The position numbers and the translations under genes are program-made. This document shows, in pieces, positions 17,465 through 26,716 of a stretch of DNA of 64,000 nucleotides; positions within the stretch are counted from its first letter, which is position 1, and each line of letters starts with the position of its first letter. This DNA is from Mycolicibacterium sp. P9-64. Its GTDB lineage: Bacteria > Actinomycetota > Actinomycetes > Mycobacteriales > Mycobacteriaceae. The notes beneath the pieces were generated by a model. That model was not told where the DNA came from. It did not search any database and worked only from the letters and a program-made list of their open reading frames with translations. The DNA is taken from contig NZ_NPKO01000001.1 in assembly GCF_008329605.1 (NCBI RefSeq), positions 496,001-560,000 of the forward strand, written 5' to 3'.

Positions 17465-18241
17465 ATGTCCCGCCCCGTCGCAATGATCACCGGACCTACA
17501 TCCGGTATTGGCACGGGATTCGCCCGCCGCTACGCCATCGACGGTCATGACCTGGTCCTGGTGGCACGCGACGTCGAACGTCTCGAACGCCTCGCCGCCG
17601 AACTGCACGACGAAGCCGGCGCAACGGTCGAGGTGCTGCCCGCCGATCTGGCCGTCGCGGCCGACCGCGCCAGGGTGGCCGACCGCCTCTCGGCAGGCGT
17701 CCGAATCCTGGTCAACAATGCGGGGTTTGGTACTTCTGGCGAATTCTGGACCGCCGACTACCAGTCGCTCCAATCCCAGCTCGACGTCAACGTGACCGCG
17801 GTCATGCAGCTGACCCACGCGGCGCTGCCCCCGATGCTGGAGGCCGGTGCCGGCACCGTCATCAACGTCGCCAGCGTCGCGGGCCTGCTGCCTGGCCGCG
17901 GGTCGACGTACTCGGCGTCGAAGGCCTGGGTGATCGCGTTCTCCGAGGGCCTGGCGAACGGGCTGGGCGGCACGGGCGTCGGTGTGCACGCCCTGTGCCC
18001 TGGCTTCGTCCGCACCGAGTTCCACGAGCGGGCAGGCATCGACATGGCGGGCACACCGTCGTTCCTCTGGCTCGACGTGGCCGACGTGGTCCGTGACTGC
18101 CTGGCCGACGTCGCGAAGGAACAGGTCGTCATCGTGCCGGGCTTGCAGTACAAGGTGCTTACCACTGGCGGCCGCATGGTGCCGCGAAACCTGGTGCGGG
18201 CCATGACGAAAGTCGTTGGCCGCGGCCGTGGACGGACATAG
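17465..18241 (+). CDS. Short-chain dehydrogenase/reductase (SDR)
   Basis: The 258-residue protein is a classical SDR with a Rossmann fold: GPTSGIGTG near residue 10 for dinucleotide binding, NNAG near 83-86, and the catalytic Ser (NVASVAG) with YSASK near 148-152. The substrate is not predictable. In M. tuberculosis I recall pyrE next to ttfA (Rv0383c/Rv0382c); here this SDR occupies that position. Its 3' end runs into a 24-bp tandem repeat that also contains its stop codon. Confidence 0.85.
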   Translation: MSRPVAMITGPTSGIGTGFARRYAIDGHDLVLVARDVERLERLAAELHDEAGATVEVLPADLAVAADRARVADRLSAGVRILVNNAGFGTSGEFWTADYQSLQSQLDVNVTAVMQLTHAALPPMLEAGAGTVINVASVAGLLPGRGSTYSASKAWVIAFSEGLANGLGGTGVGVHALCPGFVRTEFHERAGIDMAGTPSFLWLDVADVVRDCLADVAKEQVVIVPGLQYKVLTTGGRMVPRNLVRAMTKVVGRGRGRT

Positions 18242-18280
18242 GGCAGAAGCCGTGGACGGACTTGGGGCCGAAGCCGTGGG
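18225..18280. repeat. 24-bp tandem repeat across the 3' end of the SDR gene
   Basis: Copies at 18225-18248 and 18249-18272 differ at three positions, and a third partial copy (GCCGTGGG) follows. The first copy holds the SDR stop codon (ACA TAG); the second has ACT TGG at the same place, so the duplication has not extended the protein. Confidence 0.6.
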
Positions 18281-18295
18281 GGAACGCAAACCTGA

Positions 18296-19195
18296 GTGCT
18301 CGTGCTGCGCGCGCTAGTCGCGGGGCTGCTCGCGGCCGTCCTGCTCGCAGCGTGCTCCAGCAGCACCGACGACGCCGGCCCGTACGGCGCACAGGCCGCG
18401 AAGATCGGCGAATCCCTGGCGACCCTCGGCTGGAACATGTCGGTGTCCAACCTGCGGTTCGACGGCGACTACGTGATGGTCGACGTCGACGCCGCCGCGT
18501 CGACGCCCGGTGCTCCGCACGCCAAACCCGAGGCCATCCGATTCGGTCTCTACGGAGCGCTGGCCCATCCGATCGAGTCCGACGCGCTGGGCGGCTGCTC
18601 GGGAGTGACCAGCCTCAACCTGCAGCCCGCGTCTGCGCCGAACCCCGACAAGCTCACTGGCACAGTGTGTCTGGGGCCGCTGCGCGATCAGACCCAGGTG
18701 CGCGGCGTGTACGCCTACTCGCCGCAGGACAAGATCGCGGGCACCACGGTGGCCTATCCCGCGGCGTTCCCGGTCGGGCTGATCCCCACCAACGAGAACG
18801 ACACCGGCATGGTGCTGCAGACCAGCAGCGTGGACGCCTTCCGCGGCGACGGCAGCCAACTCGACCCCAGGGCGCTCGGTGACCCGACCGCCTTCAACGG
18901 CAACGGCTACATGCTGCTCGGACTCCAGATCGACGGTCAAGCAGCGCGATACCGCGACGACTCGATACGGCGCGGCGGCCCGCTGATGGTGGTGGTGGCG
19001 CCGTCACTGCCCGGCGCGGGACTGTCCTACGCATGCTCGGTGTACGGGGCGTCGCTACTGGTCCTTCCCGACACCTCGCTCGATGCGATCGCGGTGCGGG
19101 CGTCGCTGTGCACACAGGGCGAGATCAACGCCGCACTGCTGTACGCGACCGTGTCGGTGATCGGAACGCACGCCGCGGTGTGGACGAAAGAGTGA
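18296..19195 (+). CDS. Secreted lipoprotein of unknown function (Rv0381c-like position)
   Basis: A GTG start gives 299 residues. A lipoprotein signal with lipobox LLAAC is followed by a globular domain with no motif I recognise. Four further cysteines (GGCSGV, VCLGP, YACSVYG, SLCTQG) could form disulfides outside the cell. It precedes the SpoU methyltransferase gene with a GTGA overlap, the same order as Rv0381c-Rv0380c in M. tuberculosis as I recall it. Confidence 0.65.
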   Translation: MLVLRALVAGLLAAVLLAACSSSTDDAGPYGAQAAKIGESLATLGWNMSVSNLRFDGDYVMVDVDAAASTPGAPHAKPEAIRFGLYGALAHPIESDALGGCSGVTSLNLQPASAPNPDKLTGTVCLGPLRDQTQVRGVYAYSPQDKIAGTTVAYPAAFPVGLIPTNENDTGMVLQTSSVDAFRGDGSQLDPRALGDPTAFNGNGYMLLGLQIDGQAARYRDDSIRRGGPLMVVVAPSLPGAGLSYACSVYGASLLVLPDTSLDAIAVRASLCTQGEINAALLYATVSVIGTHAAVWTKE

Positions 19196-19836
19196 CTGAC
19201 TTACCCGGCCCGACCGAGTGGGGGACGTCCCAAGGCGTCGGCCCCTGGTCGGGACCGCTGCCGGATGACCCGCGCTACGACGAGGACCTGCTCCGCGACG
19301 GGGACACCCGCAACGTCGTCGATGCGTACCGCTACCTGAAGCGGGAGGCGATAATCGCCGACATCGATCGGCGCCGCCACCCGCTACACGTCGCGATCGA
19401 GAACTTCGGCAACGACGCCAACATCGGTGGTGTCGTGAGGACGGCGAATGCGTTCGCCGTCGACACCGTGCACATCGTGGGGCGTCGCCGCTGGAACCGG
19501 CGTGGCGCCATGGTCACCGACCGCTATCAACGGCTGCTCCACCACGACACCATCGCCGATCTGCTGGCGTTCGCCGCCGATGCCGGCCTCGAGGCGATCG
19601 CCGTCGACAACGTGCCCGGTTCGGTGCGCCTCGAACACACGGATCTACCGAGGAACTGCCTGTTGATCTTTGGCCAGGAGGGCCCCGGCATCACGGACGA
19701 CGCCCGCGCGGGATCCGTGCGCACCGTGTCGATCGCCCAGTTCGGTTCCACCCGCAGCATGAACGCGGCGGTTGCCGCGGGCATCGCCATGCACACGTGG
19801 ATCGTGCAACATGGCGACCTCGACGCCGCCTGGTAG
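19192..19836 (+). CDS. SpoU/TrmH-family RNA 2'-O-ribose methyltransferase
   Basis: The GTG at 19192 overlaps the upstream stop (GTGA) and gives 214 residues. SPOUT knot motifs are clear: NDANIGGVVRTANAF (motif 1 with Asn and Arg), LIFGQEGPGI (motif 2) and IAQFGSTRSMNAAVAAGIA (motif 3), which form the SAM-binding trefoil knot. It methylates a ribose in tRNA or rRNA; the exact site cannot be told. It corresponds to Rv0380c by position. Longer upstream frames overlap the lipoprotein gene and are not used. Confidence 0.85.
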   Translation: MTDLPGPTEWGTSQGVGPWSGPLPDDPRYDEDLLRDGDTRNVVDAYRYLKREAIIADIDRRRHPLHVAIENFGNDANIGGVVRTANAFAVDTVHIVGRRRWNRRGAMVTDRYQRLLHHDTIADLLAFAADAGLEAIAVDNVPGSVRLEHTDLPRNCLLIFGQEGPGITDDARAGSVRTVSIAQFGSTRSMNAAVAAGIAMHTWIVQHGDLDAAW

Positions 19837-19851
19837 GGCAGGATCATCGGC

Positions 19852-21042
19852 ATGGATCAGGTATGGGGCAACCGCGCGGCAAGCGCCGAGGCGGCCGTCG
19901 CCACGCGACACCTGCGGCGGCTGTGGCAATTGCCGGGAACCCAACTCGGCGTCGTCGCGTGGCCGGCTACCAGCAAGCGGCTGTTGTTCGGGACGTGGCA
20001 CTACTGGTGGCAGGCGCATCTACTGGACTGTCTGGTCGACGCGCAGGTGCGCGATCCCCAGCTCGAGCGGCAGCAACGGATCGAGCGCCAGATTCGCTCA
20101 CATCGGTTGCGTAACAACGGTTCCTGGATCAACAACTACTACGACGACATGGCCTGGCTGGCGCTTGCGCTGGAGCGGGCCGGTCGGCTCGCCGGGGTTG
20201 CGCGGCCGAAGGCTCTGGAGAAGCTGTCCGATCAGTTCGTCAACGCATGGGTGCCCGAGGACGGCGGCGGCATCCCTTGGCGCAAGCAGGACCAGTTCTT
20301 CAACGCTCCTGCCAACGGGCCGGCAGGTATCTTCCTCGCCCGCTATGACGACCGGCTCCGGCGGGCCCAGCAGATGGCCGACTGGATCGACGAAACCCTG
20401 ATCGACCCGGAAACCCATCTGGTGTTCGACGGAATCAAGGGCGGCTCGCTCGTCCGCGCGCAGTACACGTACTGCCAGGGTGTCGTCCTTGGCCTCGAGA
20501 CCGAGCTGGCCGCACGGACCGAGGATCCCGAACACGCCGCGCGCGTGCACCGACTGGTCGCCGCGGTGCGCGACAACATGGCCCCCGGCGGCGTCATCCA
20601 GGGCGCAGGCGGCGGCGACGGCGGGCTGTTCAACGGCATCCTGGCGCGCTACCTCGCCCTCGTCGCCACCACGCTGCCGGAGACGACGCCGGAGGACACC
20701 GCGGCGCGCGCCGTCGCCAAGGAGCTGGTGCTGGCCTCGGCGAAGTCGGCGTGGGACTTGCGGCAGACGGTCGACGGGCTTCCACTGTTCGCGGCGTTCT
20801 GGGACCGAGAGGCCGAGCTGCCCAAGCTCGGAGGCAAGGACGCGCAGTTCGTCGCGGGCGCCGTCAACGCCTCCGAGATCCCCGAGCGGGACCTGTCGGT
20901 TCAACTGTCGGGCTGGATGCTGATGGAGGCAGCCCATACGCTCAGCGACGACTCGCCTGGAGACCACTCACTTGAAAACCACTCACTTGGAAACCACGAC
21001 GAGCCGCCCCGCGAGCCCGCCGAGGAGGACGAGGCTGAATGA
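19852..21042 (+). CDS. Glycoside hydrolase family 76 (alpha-1,6-mannanase-like) protein
   Basis: The 396-residue protein has the GH76 signature, including the paired catalytic aspartates in NNYYDDMAWLAL (Asp98, Asp99), with further conserved aromatic segments (GTWHYWWQAHLLDC, GIPWRKQDQFFN, YTYCQGVVLG). The family acts on alpha-1,6-mannans such as the backbone of lipomannan. No signal peptide is visible, so it would act in the cytoplasm or be exported otherwise. The acidic tail contains a short internal duplication: ACCACTCACTTG occurs at 20963-20974 and 20978-20989. The position matches Rv0365c. Confidence 0.75.
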   Translation: MDQVWGNRAASAEAAVATRHLRRLWQLPGTQLGVVAWPATSKRLLFGTWHYWWQAHLLDCLVDAQVRDPQLERQQRIERQIRSHRLRNNGSWINNYYDDMAWLALALERAGRLAGVARPKALEKLSDQFVNAWVPEDGGGIPWRKQDQFFNAPANGPAGIFLARYDDRLRRAQQMADWIDETLIDPETHLVFDGIKGGSLVRAQYTYCQGVVLGLETELAARTEDPEHAARVHRLVAAVRDNMAPGGVIQGAGGGDGGLFNGILARYLALVATTLPETTPEDTAARAVAKELVLASAKSAWDLRQTVDGLPLFAAFWDREAELPKLGGKDAQFVAGAVNASEIPERDLSVQLSGWMLMEAAHTLSDDSPGDHSLENHSLGNHDEPPREPAEEDEAE

Positions 21043-22979
21043 CGGAGCCGGGAGGCTGGACGCCGGACCAGGACACCATCGACGACGCCAACCTCACGCG
21101 GTTCATCGCGTGGCTGGCCGACACCGGGCGCGGTGAGTTCACCGACTACCAGCAGCTGTGGGCGGCATCCGTCGCCGACGTGGCGTGGTTCTGGGACGCG
21201 GTCTGGAACTTCTTCGACATCCGCGCGACCACACCCGCCGACACGGTGCTCGCCAGGTCGGACATGCCTGGCGCCCAATGGTTTCCGGGCGCGACGCTGA
21301 ACTATGCCACCGAGATCTTCCGGCACTCCACGGCGGAGCGTCCTGCGATGGTCGTCGTCGGGGAGGACGGAGCGACCGACTGGTCGTGGGACCGCCTGAC
21401 CCGGGAGACCGCCGCGTTTGCCGACTACCTCCGCAGCATCGGGGTCGTGCCGGGCGATCGGGTGGTCGGCTACATCCCGAACGTCGGGGAGGCCGTCGTG
21501 GCCTTCCTTGGCGCGGCGGCGGTCGGTGCCACCTGGGCGGTGTGCAACCAGGACCTCGCCGTCAGCGGCGTCGTCGCCCGCCTCGCGCAGCTCGAACCGA
21601 AGGTGCTGGTCGCCAGCGACGGTTCCCTCTACAACGGCAAGCGAATCGACCGCAGCGCCGCGCTTTCCGAGATCCGTGCTCAACTGCCGACGGTGACGGC
21701 GACCGTGTTGGTGCCGCGCCTTGGCAGCGAGCCGCCGAGTGACGTGACACCCTGGTCCGAGGTCATCGCGCGGACGGCCGAGCTGGAGATCACGCCGGTC
21801 CCGTTCGCGCATCCGCTGTGGGTGCTGTTCTCGTCGGGCACCACGGGCACGCCGAAGGGCATCGTGCACGGACACGGCGGTGTCGTCCTCGAACACGTCA
21901 AGTACCTGAGCCTGCAGCTCGACCTCAAAGCGCAAGACCGGTTCTTCTGGCAGTCCAGTACCAGCTGGATGATGTGGAATCTATTGGTGTCCGGGCTCCT
22001 CGTCGGCTCGACGATCGTGCTGTACGACGGCAGCCCCACCTTTGAGCGCACCGACCACCTGTGGAAGGTCGCCGCCGACCACGGCGTCACGGTGTTCGGT
22101 GCGGGTGCAGGGTATTGGCTGGCGTGTGCCAAGGAGGAGCTGCGCCCAGGCAAGGAGTACCCGTTGGAGGCGCTGCGGGCCGTCGGCTCCACCGGTTCGC
22201 CGTTGCCCGCCTCGGGATTTCGTTGGATCCAGGAGGGCGTTTCTCGACCCGTACCCGTCATCTCGATGAGCGGTGGCACCGATGTGGTGACCGCGTTCAT
22301 CGGTGCCTGCCCGCTGGTTCCGATCAGGGCAGGCGAGCTCAACGTGATCGCACTCGGGGTGGCCGCAGAGGCCTGGGGGGACGGCGGTCGCGCGGTCATC
22401 GACGAGGCCGGTGAGCTGGTGATCACCGAGCCGATGCCGTCGATGCCGGTGTTCTTCTGGAACGACGCGGACGGCGCCAAGTATCACAATGCCTACTTCG
22501 ACAAGTACGACGGTGTGTGGTGTCACGGCGACTGGATCACCATCACCGACCGGAAATCGGTTGTGGTGCACGGTCGCTCCGATGCAACGCTGAACCGGAT
22601 GGGCGTCCGGATGGGTAGTGCGGAGATCTACAACGCGGTCGAGGGTCTGCCCGAGGTGCGCGACTGTCTGGTGGTCGGCGTGGAGCAGGACGACGGCGGC
22701 TACTGGATGCCGTTGTTCGTGGCGCTGGCCGACGGGGTCGAGTTCGACGACGCGGTGCGCGCCAGGATCGTCGACGCGATCCGGACGGGGGCGTCGCCAC
22801 GGCACGTACCCGACGACGTCATCGTCGTCCCCGGCATTCCGCGGACCATGACGGGCAAGAGATTGGAGATCCCGATGAAGCGAATCCTGATGGGCGCCAA
22901 TCCGTCCGACGTACTGACGCCGAGCGCCATCGACCGGCCGGACCTGCTCGGAGCGTTCGCCGAGCACGCCCGGGCGTGA
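21039..22979 (+). CDS. Acetoacetyl-CoA synthetase (acetoacetate-CoA ligase)
   Basis: The 646-residue product is an ANL-superfamily acyl-CoA synthetase. It shows WVLFSSGTTGTPKGIVHGHGG (the P-loop-like AMP-binding motif), TSWMMWN, MSGGTDVV, GDWITITDRKSV and the catalytic lysine region TMTGKRLEIPMK near the C-terminus. The N-terminal AcsA-like extension and TDVV-type motif fit acetoacetyl-CoA synthetases better than acetyl-CoA synthetases. It activates acetoacetate with ATP and CoA in ketone-body or sterol-derived carbon use. The ATG overlaps the GH76 stop (ATGA), and the NhaA gene follows with another 4-bp overlap. Confidence 0.85.
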   Translation: MTEPGGWTPDQDTIDDANLTRFIAWLADTGRGEFTDYQQLWAASVADVAWFWDAVWNFFDIRATTPADTVLARSDMPGAQWFPGATLNYATEIFRHSTAERPAMVVVGEDGATDWSWDRLTRETAAFADYLRSIGVVPGDRVVGYIPNVGEAVVAFLGAAAVGATWAVCNQDLAVSGVVARLAQLEPKVLVASDGSLYNGKRIDRSAALSEIRAQLPTVTATVLVPRLGSEPPSDVTPWSEVIARTAELEITPVPFAHPLWVLFSSGTTGTPKGIVHGHGGVVLEHVKYLSLQLDLKAQDRFFWQSSTSWMMWNLLVSGLLVGSTIVLYDGSPTFERTDHLWKVAADHGVTVFGAGAGYWLACAKEELRPGKEYPLEALRAVGSTGSPLPASGFRWIQEGVSRPVPVISMSGGTDVVTAFIGACPLVPIRAGELNVIALGVAAEAWGDGGRAVIDEAGELVITEPMPSMPVFFWNDADGAKYHNAYFDKYDGVWCHGDWITITDRKSVVVHGRSDATLNRMGVRMGSAEIYNAVEGLPEVRDCLVVGVEQDDGGYWMPLFVALADGVEFDDAVRARIVDAIRTGASPRHVPDDVIVVPGIPRTMTGKRLEIPMKRILMGANPSDVLTPSAIDRPDLLGAFAEHARA

Positions 22980-24832
22980 GCGGTCCCGCGGTCGACCACA
23001 CGACCGCCGAGGAAACTCCAGGACCCCCGCCGCCGCCGAGCCGGTTCGGCCGCGACCCGACCGCCGTCCGAAGCGGTGAGAACATCGCGGCGGCATTGCT
23101 GCTTGCGTTCACCCTCCTCGCCATCGTGTGGGCGAACTCGCCGTGGGCGCAGAGCTATTCGGACTTCTGGAACACCCCCGTCGGGCTCAGCTTCGGCGAG
23201 CTGCACGCCGAGCTGACGGTCAAACACCTGGTCAACGACGGCCTGATGACGTTCTTCTTCTTCATCGTCGGGCTCGAGGTCAAGAGCCAGTTCACCATCG
23301 GCGAGCTCACCGACCGGGCCCGTGCCGCGGTACCCGTCGTCGCCGCGCTCGCCGGCCTGGTCGTGCCCGCGGTCATCTTCCTGCTGTTCAACCCGTCTGG
23401 CGACGATGCCCGCGCCTGGGGCGTCGTCATCTCCACGGACACGGCGTTTCTGGTTGGCGCACTGGCGATCATCGGCCCGAAGTACCCGGCCCGCCTGCGG
23501 ACATTCCTGCTCACCCTCGCCGTCGTCGACGACGTCGGGGCCTTGCTGGCGATCGCCCTGTTCTACTCCGATCACGTCGAATACCTGCCGTTGCTGGTCG
23601 CCCTGGTGCTCGTGGCAGGCATCGCTGCGGTCCGCCTGTTGCCGATGGGCCGCGGGCCCGCATACTCGGCGCTGGCCTTCGCGCTGTGGCTGGCGCTGTT
23701 CCTCGGCGGTGTGCACCCGACGTTGGCCGGTGTTGCGGTGGCGCTGCTCATCCCGGTGTTCACTCCGGAACGCAAACAGGTCGAAGAGGCCGTCGAGGTG
23801 ATCAAGGCCTTCCGGCAGTCCCCGAACTCCGACTACGCGCGCGCCGCCAGCCGCACTCTGCGCGAATCGATCTCGATCAACGAGCGCTTGCAGACCAGCT
23901 TCGGCCCTTACGTGTCCTTCGTCGTGCTGCCCCTTTTCGCCCTCGCCAACGCGGGTGTTCACCTCGACGGTGACACCATGACTGCGGCCCTGTGCTCACC
24001 GCTGACCTGGGGCGTGATCGCCGGCCTCATCATCGGCAAGTTCATCGGCATCACCGGTGCCACCGCCCTGGTGCGCGCCACCGGCATGGGACAGCTCGCG
24101 CCGGGGTTGACGCTTCGCCGCGTGGCGGGCGGCGCCGCCCTGTCCGGCATCGGGTTCACCATCTCGCTGTTCATCATCGACCTGGCCATCGAGGATCCCG
24201 TCAAACAGGATCAGGCCCGCGTCGGCGTGCTGGCGGCATCGGTGCTCGCCCTCGTCCTCGGCTGGGCGACCTTCCGCGTCACCGACTGGCTGAGCCCGCC
24301 GGTTGCGGTGGGCGCGAAACTAATTCGCGACATCGATCCGGACCGCGACCACATCCGCGGCAACCCCAACGGTCGCCTCACGCTCGTCGAGTACGGCGAC
24401 TACGAGTGCCCGTTCTGCAGTAGGGCCACCGGCTCCATCGACGAGGTCCGCGCCCACTTCGGCGACGAATTGCGTTACGTGTGGCGCCACTTGCCACTCG
24501 AGCGCGTCCACCCGCACGCGATGGACGCCGCGCGGGCGGCCGAGGCCGCAGGGTTGCAGGGTAGGTACTTCGAGATGGGCGCCAAGATGTTCGCGTTCCC
24601 CGACTACCTGGAGTGGGAGCACATCTACCGGTATGCGGACGCGATCGGCATCGACATCAAGAAGTTCGACGAGGACCTGCGTTCGTCGAAGGTGATGCAC
24701 CGGGTGCTCGACGACGCGCAGGACGCCGAGTTGATGGACCTCAACTCGACGCCCACGTTCTTCGTCAACGGCAAGCGGCACCAGGGGCCGTGGGACGCGG
24801 CCAGCCTGATCCGCGCGCTGGAACAGGGCTAG
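22976..24832 (+). CDS. nhaA: NhaA-type Na+/H+ antiporter fused to a DsbA-like thioredoxin domain
   Basis: The 618-residue protein starts at a GTG overlapping the previous stop. Residues about 35-430 are an NhaA antiporter with the essential pair Asp185-Asp186 (AVVDDVGAL), an upstream STDTAF Asp155 and roughly twelve membrane spans. From about 450 to the end is a soluble thioredoxin-fold domain with a CPFC active site (Cys478, Cys481) and a cis-proline region (STPTFFVNG). NhaA exchanges Na+ for H+; the fused domain might sense or alter redox state, though its side of the membrane is not certain. Such fusions occur elsewhere in actinobacteria. Confidence 0.88.
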   Translation: MSGPAVDHTTAEETPGPPPPPSRFGRDPTAVRSGENIAAALLLAFTLLAIVWANSPWAQSYSDFWNTPVGLSFGELHAELTVKHLVNDGLMTFFFFIVGLEVKSQFTIGELTDRARAAVPVVAALAGLVVPAVIFLLFNPSGDDARAWGVVISTDTAFLVGALAIIGPKYPARLRTFLLTLAVVDDVGALLAIALFYSDHVEYLPLLVALVLVAGIAAVRLLPMGRGPAYSALAFALWLALFLGGVHPTLAGVAVALLIPVFTPERKQVEEAVEVIKAFRQSPNSDYARAASRTLRESISINERLQTSFGPYVSFVVLPLFALANAGVHLDGDTMTAALCSPLTWGVIAGLIIGKFIGITGATALVRATGMGQLAPGLTLRRVAGGAALSGIGFTISLFIIDLAIEDPVKQDQARVGVLAASVLALVLGWATFRVTDWLSPPVAVGAKLIRDIDPDRDHIRGNPNGRLTLVEYGDYECPFCSRATGSIDEVRAHFGDELRYVWRHLPLERVHPHAMDAARAAEAAGLQGRYFEMGAKMFAFPDYLEWEHIYRYADAIGIDIKKFDEDLRSSKVMHRVLDDAQDAELMDLNSTPTFFVNGKRHQGPWDAASLIRALEQG

Positions 24833-24834
24833 GG

Positions 24835-25521
24835 CTACTCGCCGGCGGGCTCGACAGAACTGGGCGCCGTGCGCTTGGCCTTGCGCCGCTTGTACCACTC
24901 CCACACCATGGGCATGATCGATGCGACGGCGATCAGGATGAAGATCGGCTCCAGGAGCTTCTGGATGATCTCGAACTGCCCGAGGCCGTACCCGAGCAGT
25001 GTCAGACCCACGCCCCACACCACGGCACCGATGACGTTGAAGAGCGTGAACACGCCGTAGCTCATCTTGGCGGCGCCTGCGGTCAGCGGCACCAGCGTGC
25101 GCACGATCGGCACGAAGCGGCCGAGCACGATCGCAAACGGGCCGCGTTGCTCGAAGAACGCGTGTGCCTCGTCGAGGTAGCGCTGCTTGAGGATGCGGGC
25201 GTTCGGCTTGAACATCGACGTGCCGAGCACCCGCCCGATGAAGTAGCCCACCTGCCCGCCGAGGATCGCGGCCACCGGGATGAAGACCAGCAGTTTCCAC
25301 AGCGCAAAATCGCTGGGGTTCACGTTCTCGATGGTCTCGTGGCCTGCGGCGACCATGCCTGCGACGAACAGCAGTGTGTCGCCGGGCAGGACGGGAAAGA
25401 GCACTCCGGACTCGATGAACACGACCACCAGCAGGCCGATCAAAGCCCAGGCGCCGAAGTACCCGACGAGGATCGACGGGTTCAAGAAGTCCGGCATCAA
25501 CGCCAGGTTGGTGGTGGTCAC
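24835..25521 (-). CDS. DedA-family membrane protein
   Basis: The GTG at 25521 (VTTTNLALMP...) is chosen over a longer frame because it matches the N-terminus I remember for Rv0364; ATG 25497 is a second possibility. The 228-residue protein has DedA/VTT features: the E-x-G-V-L-F-P-VLPGDTLLF segment, a GYFIGR turn, FVPIVRT with the conserved Arg residues, and the GxxxW segment GAVVWGVG. DedA proteins are inner-membrane lipid transporters or flippases linked to undecaprenyl phosphate recycling. The gene ends 2 bp from the convergent NhaA gene. Confidence 0.85.
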   Translation of the reverse strand: MTTTNLALMPDFLNPSILVGYFGAWALIGLLVVVFIESGVLFPVLPGDTLLFVAGMVAAGHETIENVNPSDFALWKLLVFIPVAAILGGQVGYFIGRVLGTSMFKPNARILKQRYLDEAHAFFEQRGPFAIVLGRFVPIVRTLVPLTAGAAKMSYGVFTLFNVIGAVVWGVGLTLLGYGLGQFEIIQKLLEPIFILIAVASIMPMVWEWYKRRKAKRTAPSSVEPAGE

Positions 25522-25620
25522 GGGGCTCAAGGGTACCGGCGCGGGCTGCGTGGACGTGTATTGCGGACTTCGTCCGCCGAGAGCATTCCTCTCGCCGCCA
25601 GGCGTCGATATGGTCAGACC

Positions 25621-26634
25621 ATGCCCACGCACAAAGCCGTTCACGTCGCTTCCGCAGGCGCAGCGCTGACCCTCGTCGACGTCGAAACCGCCTCACCACC
25701 ACGCGAGCACGTGCGCATTGCCGTCAAGGCGTCCGGCGTGTGCGGCACCGATCACGCCTTCGTCAACGGCGTGTTTCCCGGGATGTCGTGGCCCCTAACC
25801 CCCGGGCACGAGATCGCGGGCACCATCGCCGAGATCGGGGACGACGTGCTGGATTTCGCCATCGGCGATCGCGTCGAGGTCGGCTGGTTCGGTGGCAACT
25901 GCAATCGCTGTGTGCCGTGTCGCAGGGGTTACTTCATGCAGTGCGAGCGCCTGCAGGTGCCGAGTTGGCACTACCCCGGCGGCTACGCCGAGTCGGTCAC
26001 GGTGCCCGCGACGGCCCTGGCGCGCATCCCCGATGAGTTGTCGTTCGCGGAGGCGGCACCGCTCGGTTGTGCGGGTGTGACGACGTTCAACGGGTTGCGC
26101 AAGACCAGGGCGAAGGCCGGCGACCTCGTCGCCATTCTGGGCATCGGGGGACTTGGTCACCTCGGTGTGCAGTTCTCGAGGGCGATGGGCTTCGAGACGG
26201 TGGCGATCGCGCGCGGGGCGGCAAGGGCGGACGCGGCTCGCGAGCTCGGTGCCCACCACTACATCGACTCGAGCGACACCGACGTCGCAGCGGCGCTCAA
26301 AGCCCTCGGCGGTGCGGCCGTGGTCCTTGGCACGGCGGCGAGCTCCGAGGCGATGGCCGCGACCGTCGGCGGGCTCGGTCCGGAGGGCGAGGTCGTCACC
26401 ATCGGCGTGACGACCGAGAACCTTCCCGTCAGCCCAGCGCAGCTGATCGACGGCGGGTTTTCGGTGACCGGGCATCCGTCGGGCACGTCGCGCGACGTCG
26501 AGGAGACCATGCACTTTGCGGTGCTCACGGGGGTCCGTCCCGTGATCGAGGAGGTCCCGCTCGCGCAGGCGGCGCAGGCATACGAAGCGATGGATACCGG
26601 CAAGGCCCACTACCGAATGGTGCTGACGGTTTAG
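25621..26634 (+). CDS. Zinc-dependent alcohol dehydrogenase (MDR superfamily)
   Basis: The 337-residue enzyme starts at ATG 25621, 6 nt after a TATGGT box (25609-25614), so a leaderless mRNA is likely; longer upstream frames are read-through of the DedA region. Catalytic zinc ligands are Cys41 and His63-Glu64 (GHE), and the structural zinc site is Cys94, Cys97, Cys100, Cys108. The nucleotide-binding GIGGLGHLG follows at about residue 165. It oxidises an alcohol or reduces an aldehyde with NAD(P); the substrate is not predictable. It is inserted between the DedA gene and fba relative to M. tuberculosis. Confidence 0.85.
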   Translation: MPTHKAVHVASAGAALTLVDVETASPPREHVRIAVKASGVCGTDHAFVNGVFPGMSWPLTPGHEIAGTIAEIGDDVLDFAIGDRVEVGWFGGNCNRCVPCRRGYFMQCERLQVPSWHYPGGYAESVTVPATALARIPDELSFAEAAPLGCAGVTTFNGLRKTRAKAGDLVAILGIGGLGHLGVQFSRAMGFETVAIARGAARADAARELGAHHYIDSSDTDVAAALKALGGAAVVLGTAASSEAMAATVGGLGPEGEVVTIGVTTENLPVSPAQLIDGGFSVTGHPSGTSRDVEETMHFAVLTGVRPVIEEVPLAQAAQAYEAMDTGKAHYRMVLTV

Positions 26635-26716
26635 CCCCGGGGGTGCCGCCCCGTCGCGCTTCTTGAGATACTCCCAGGGCCAACGGTCGAAGCTGGAACG
26701 CCAGGAGGAATAACCC

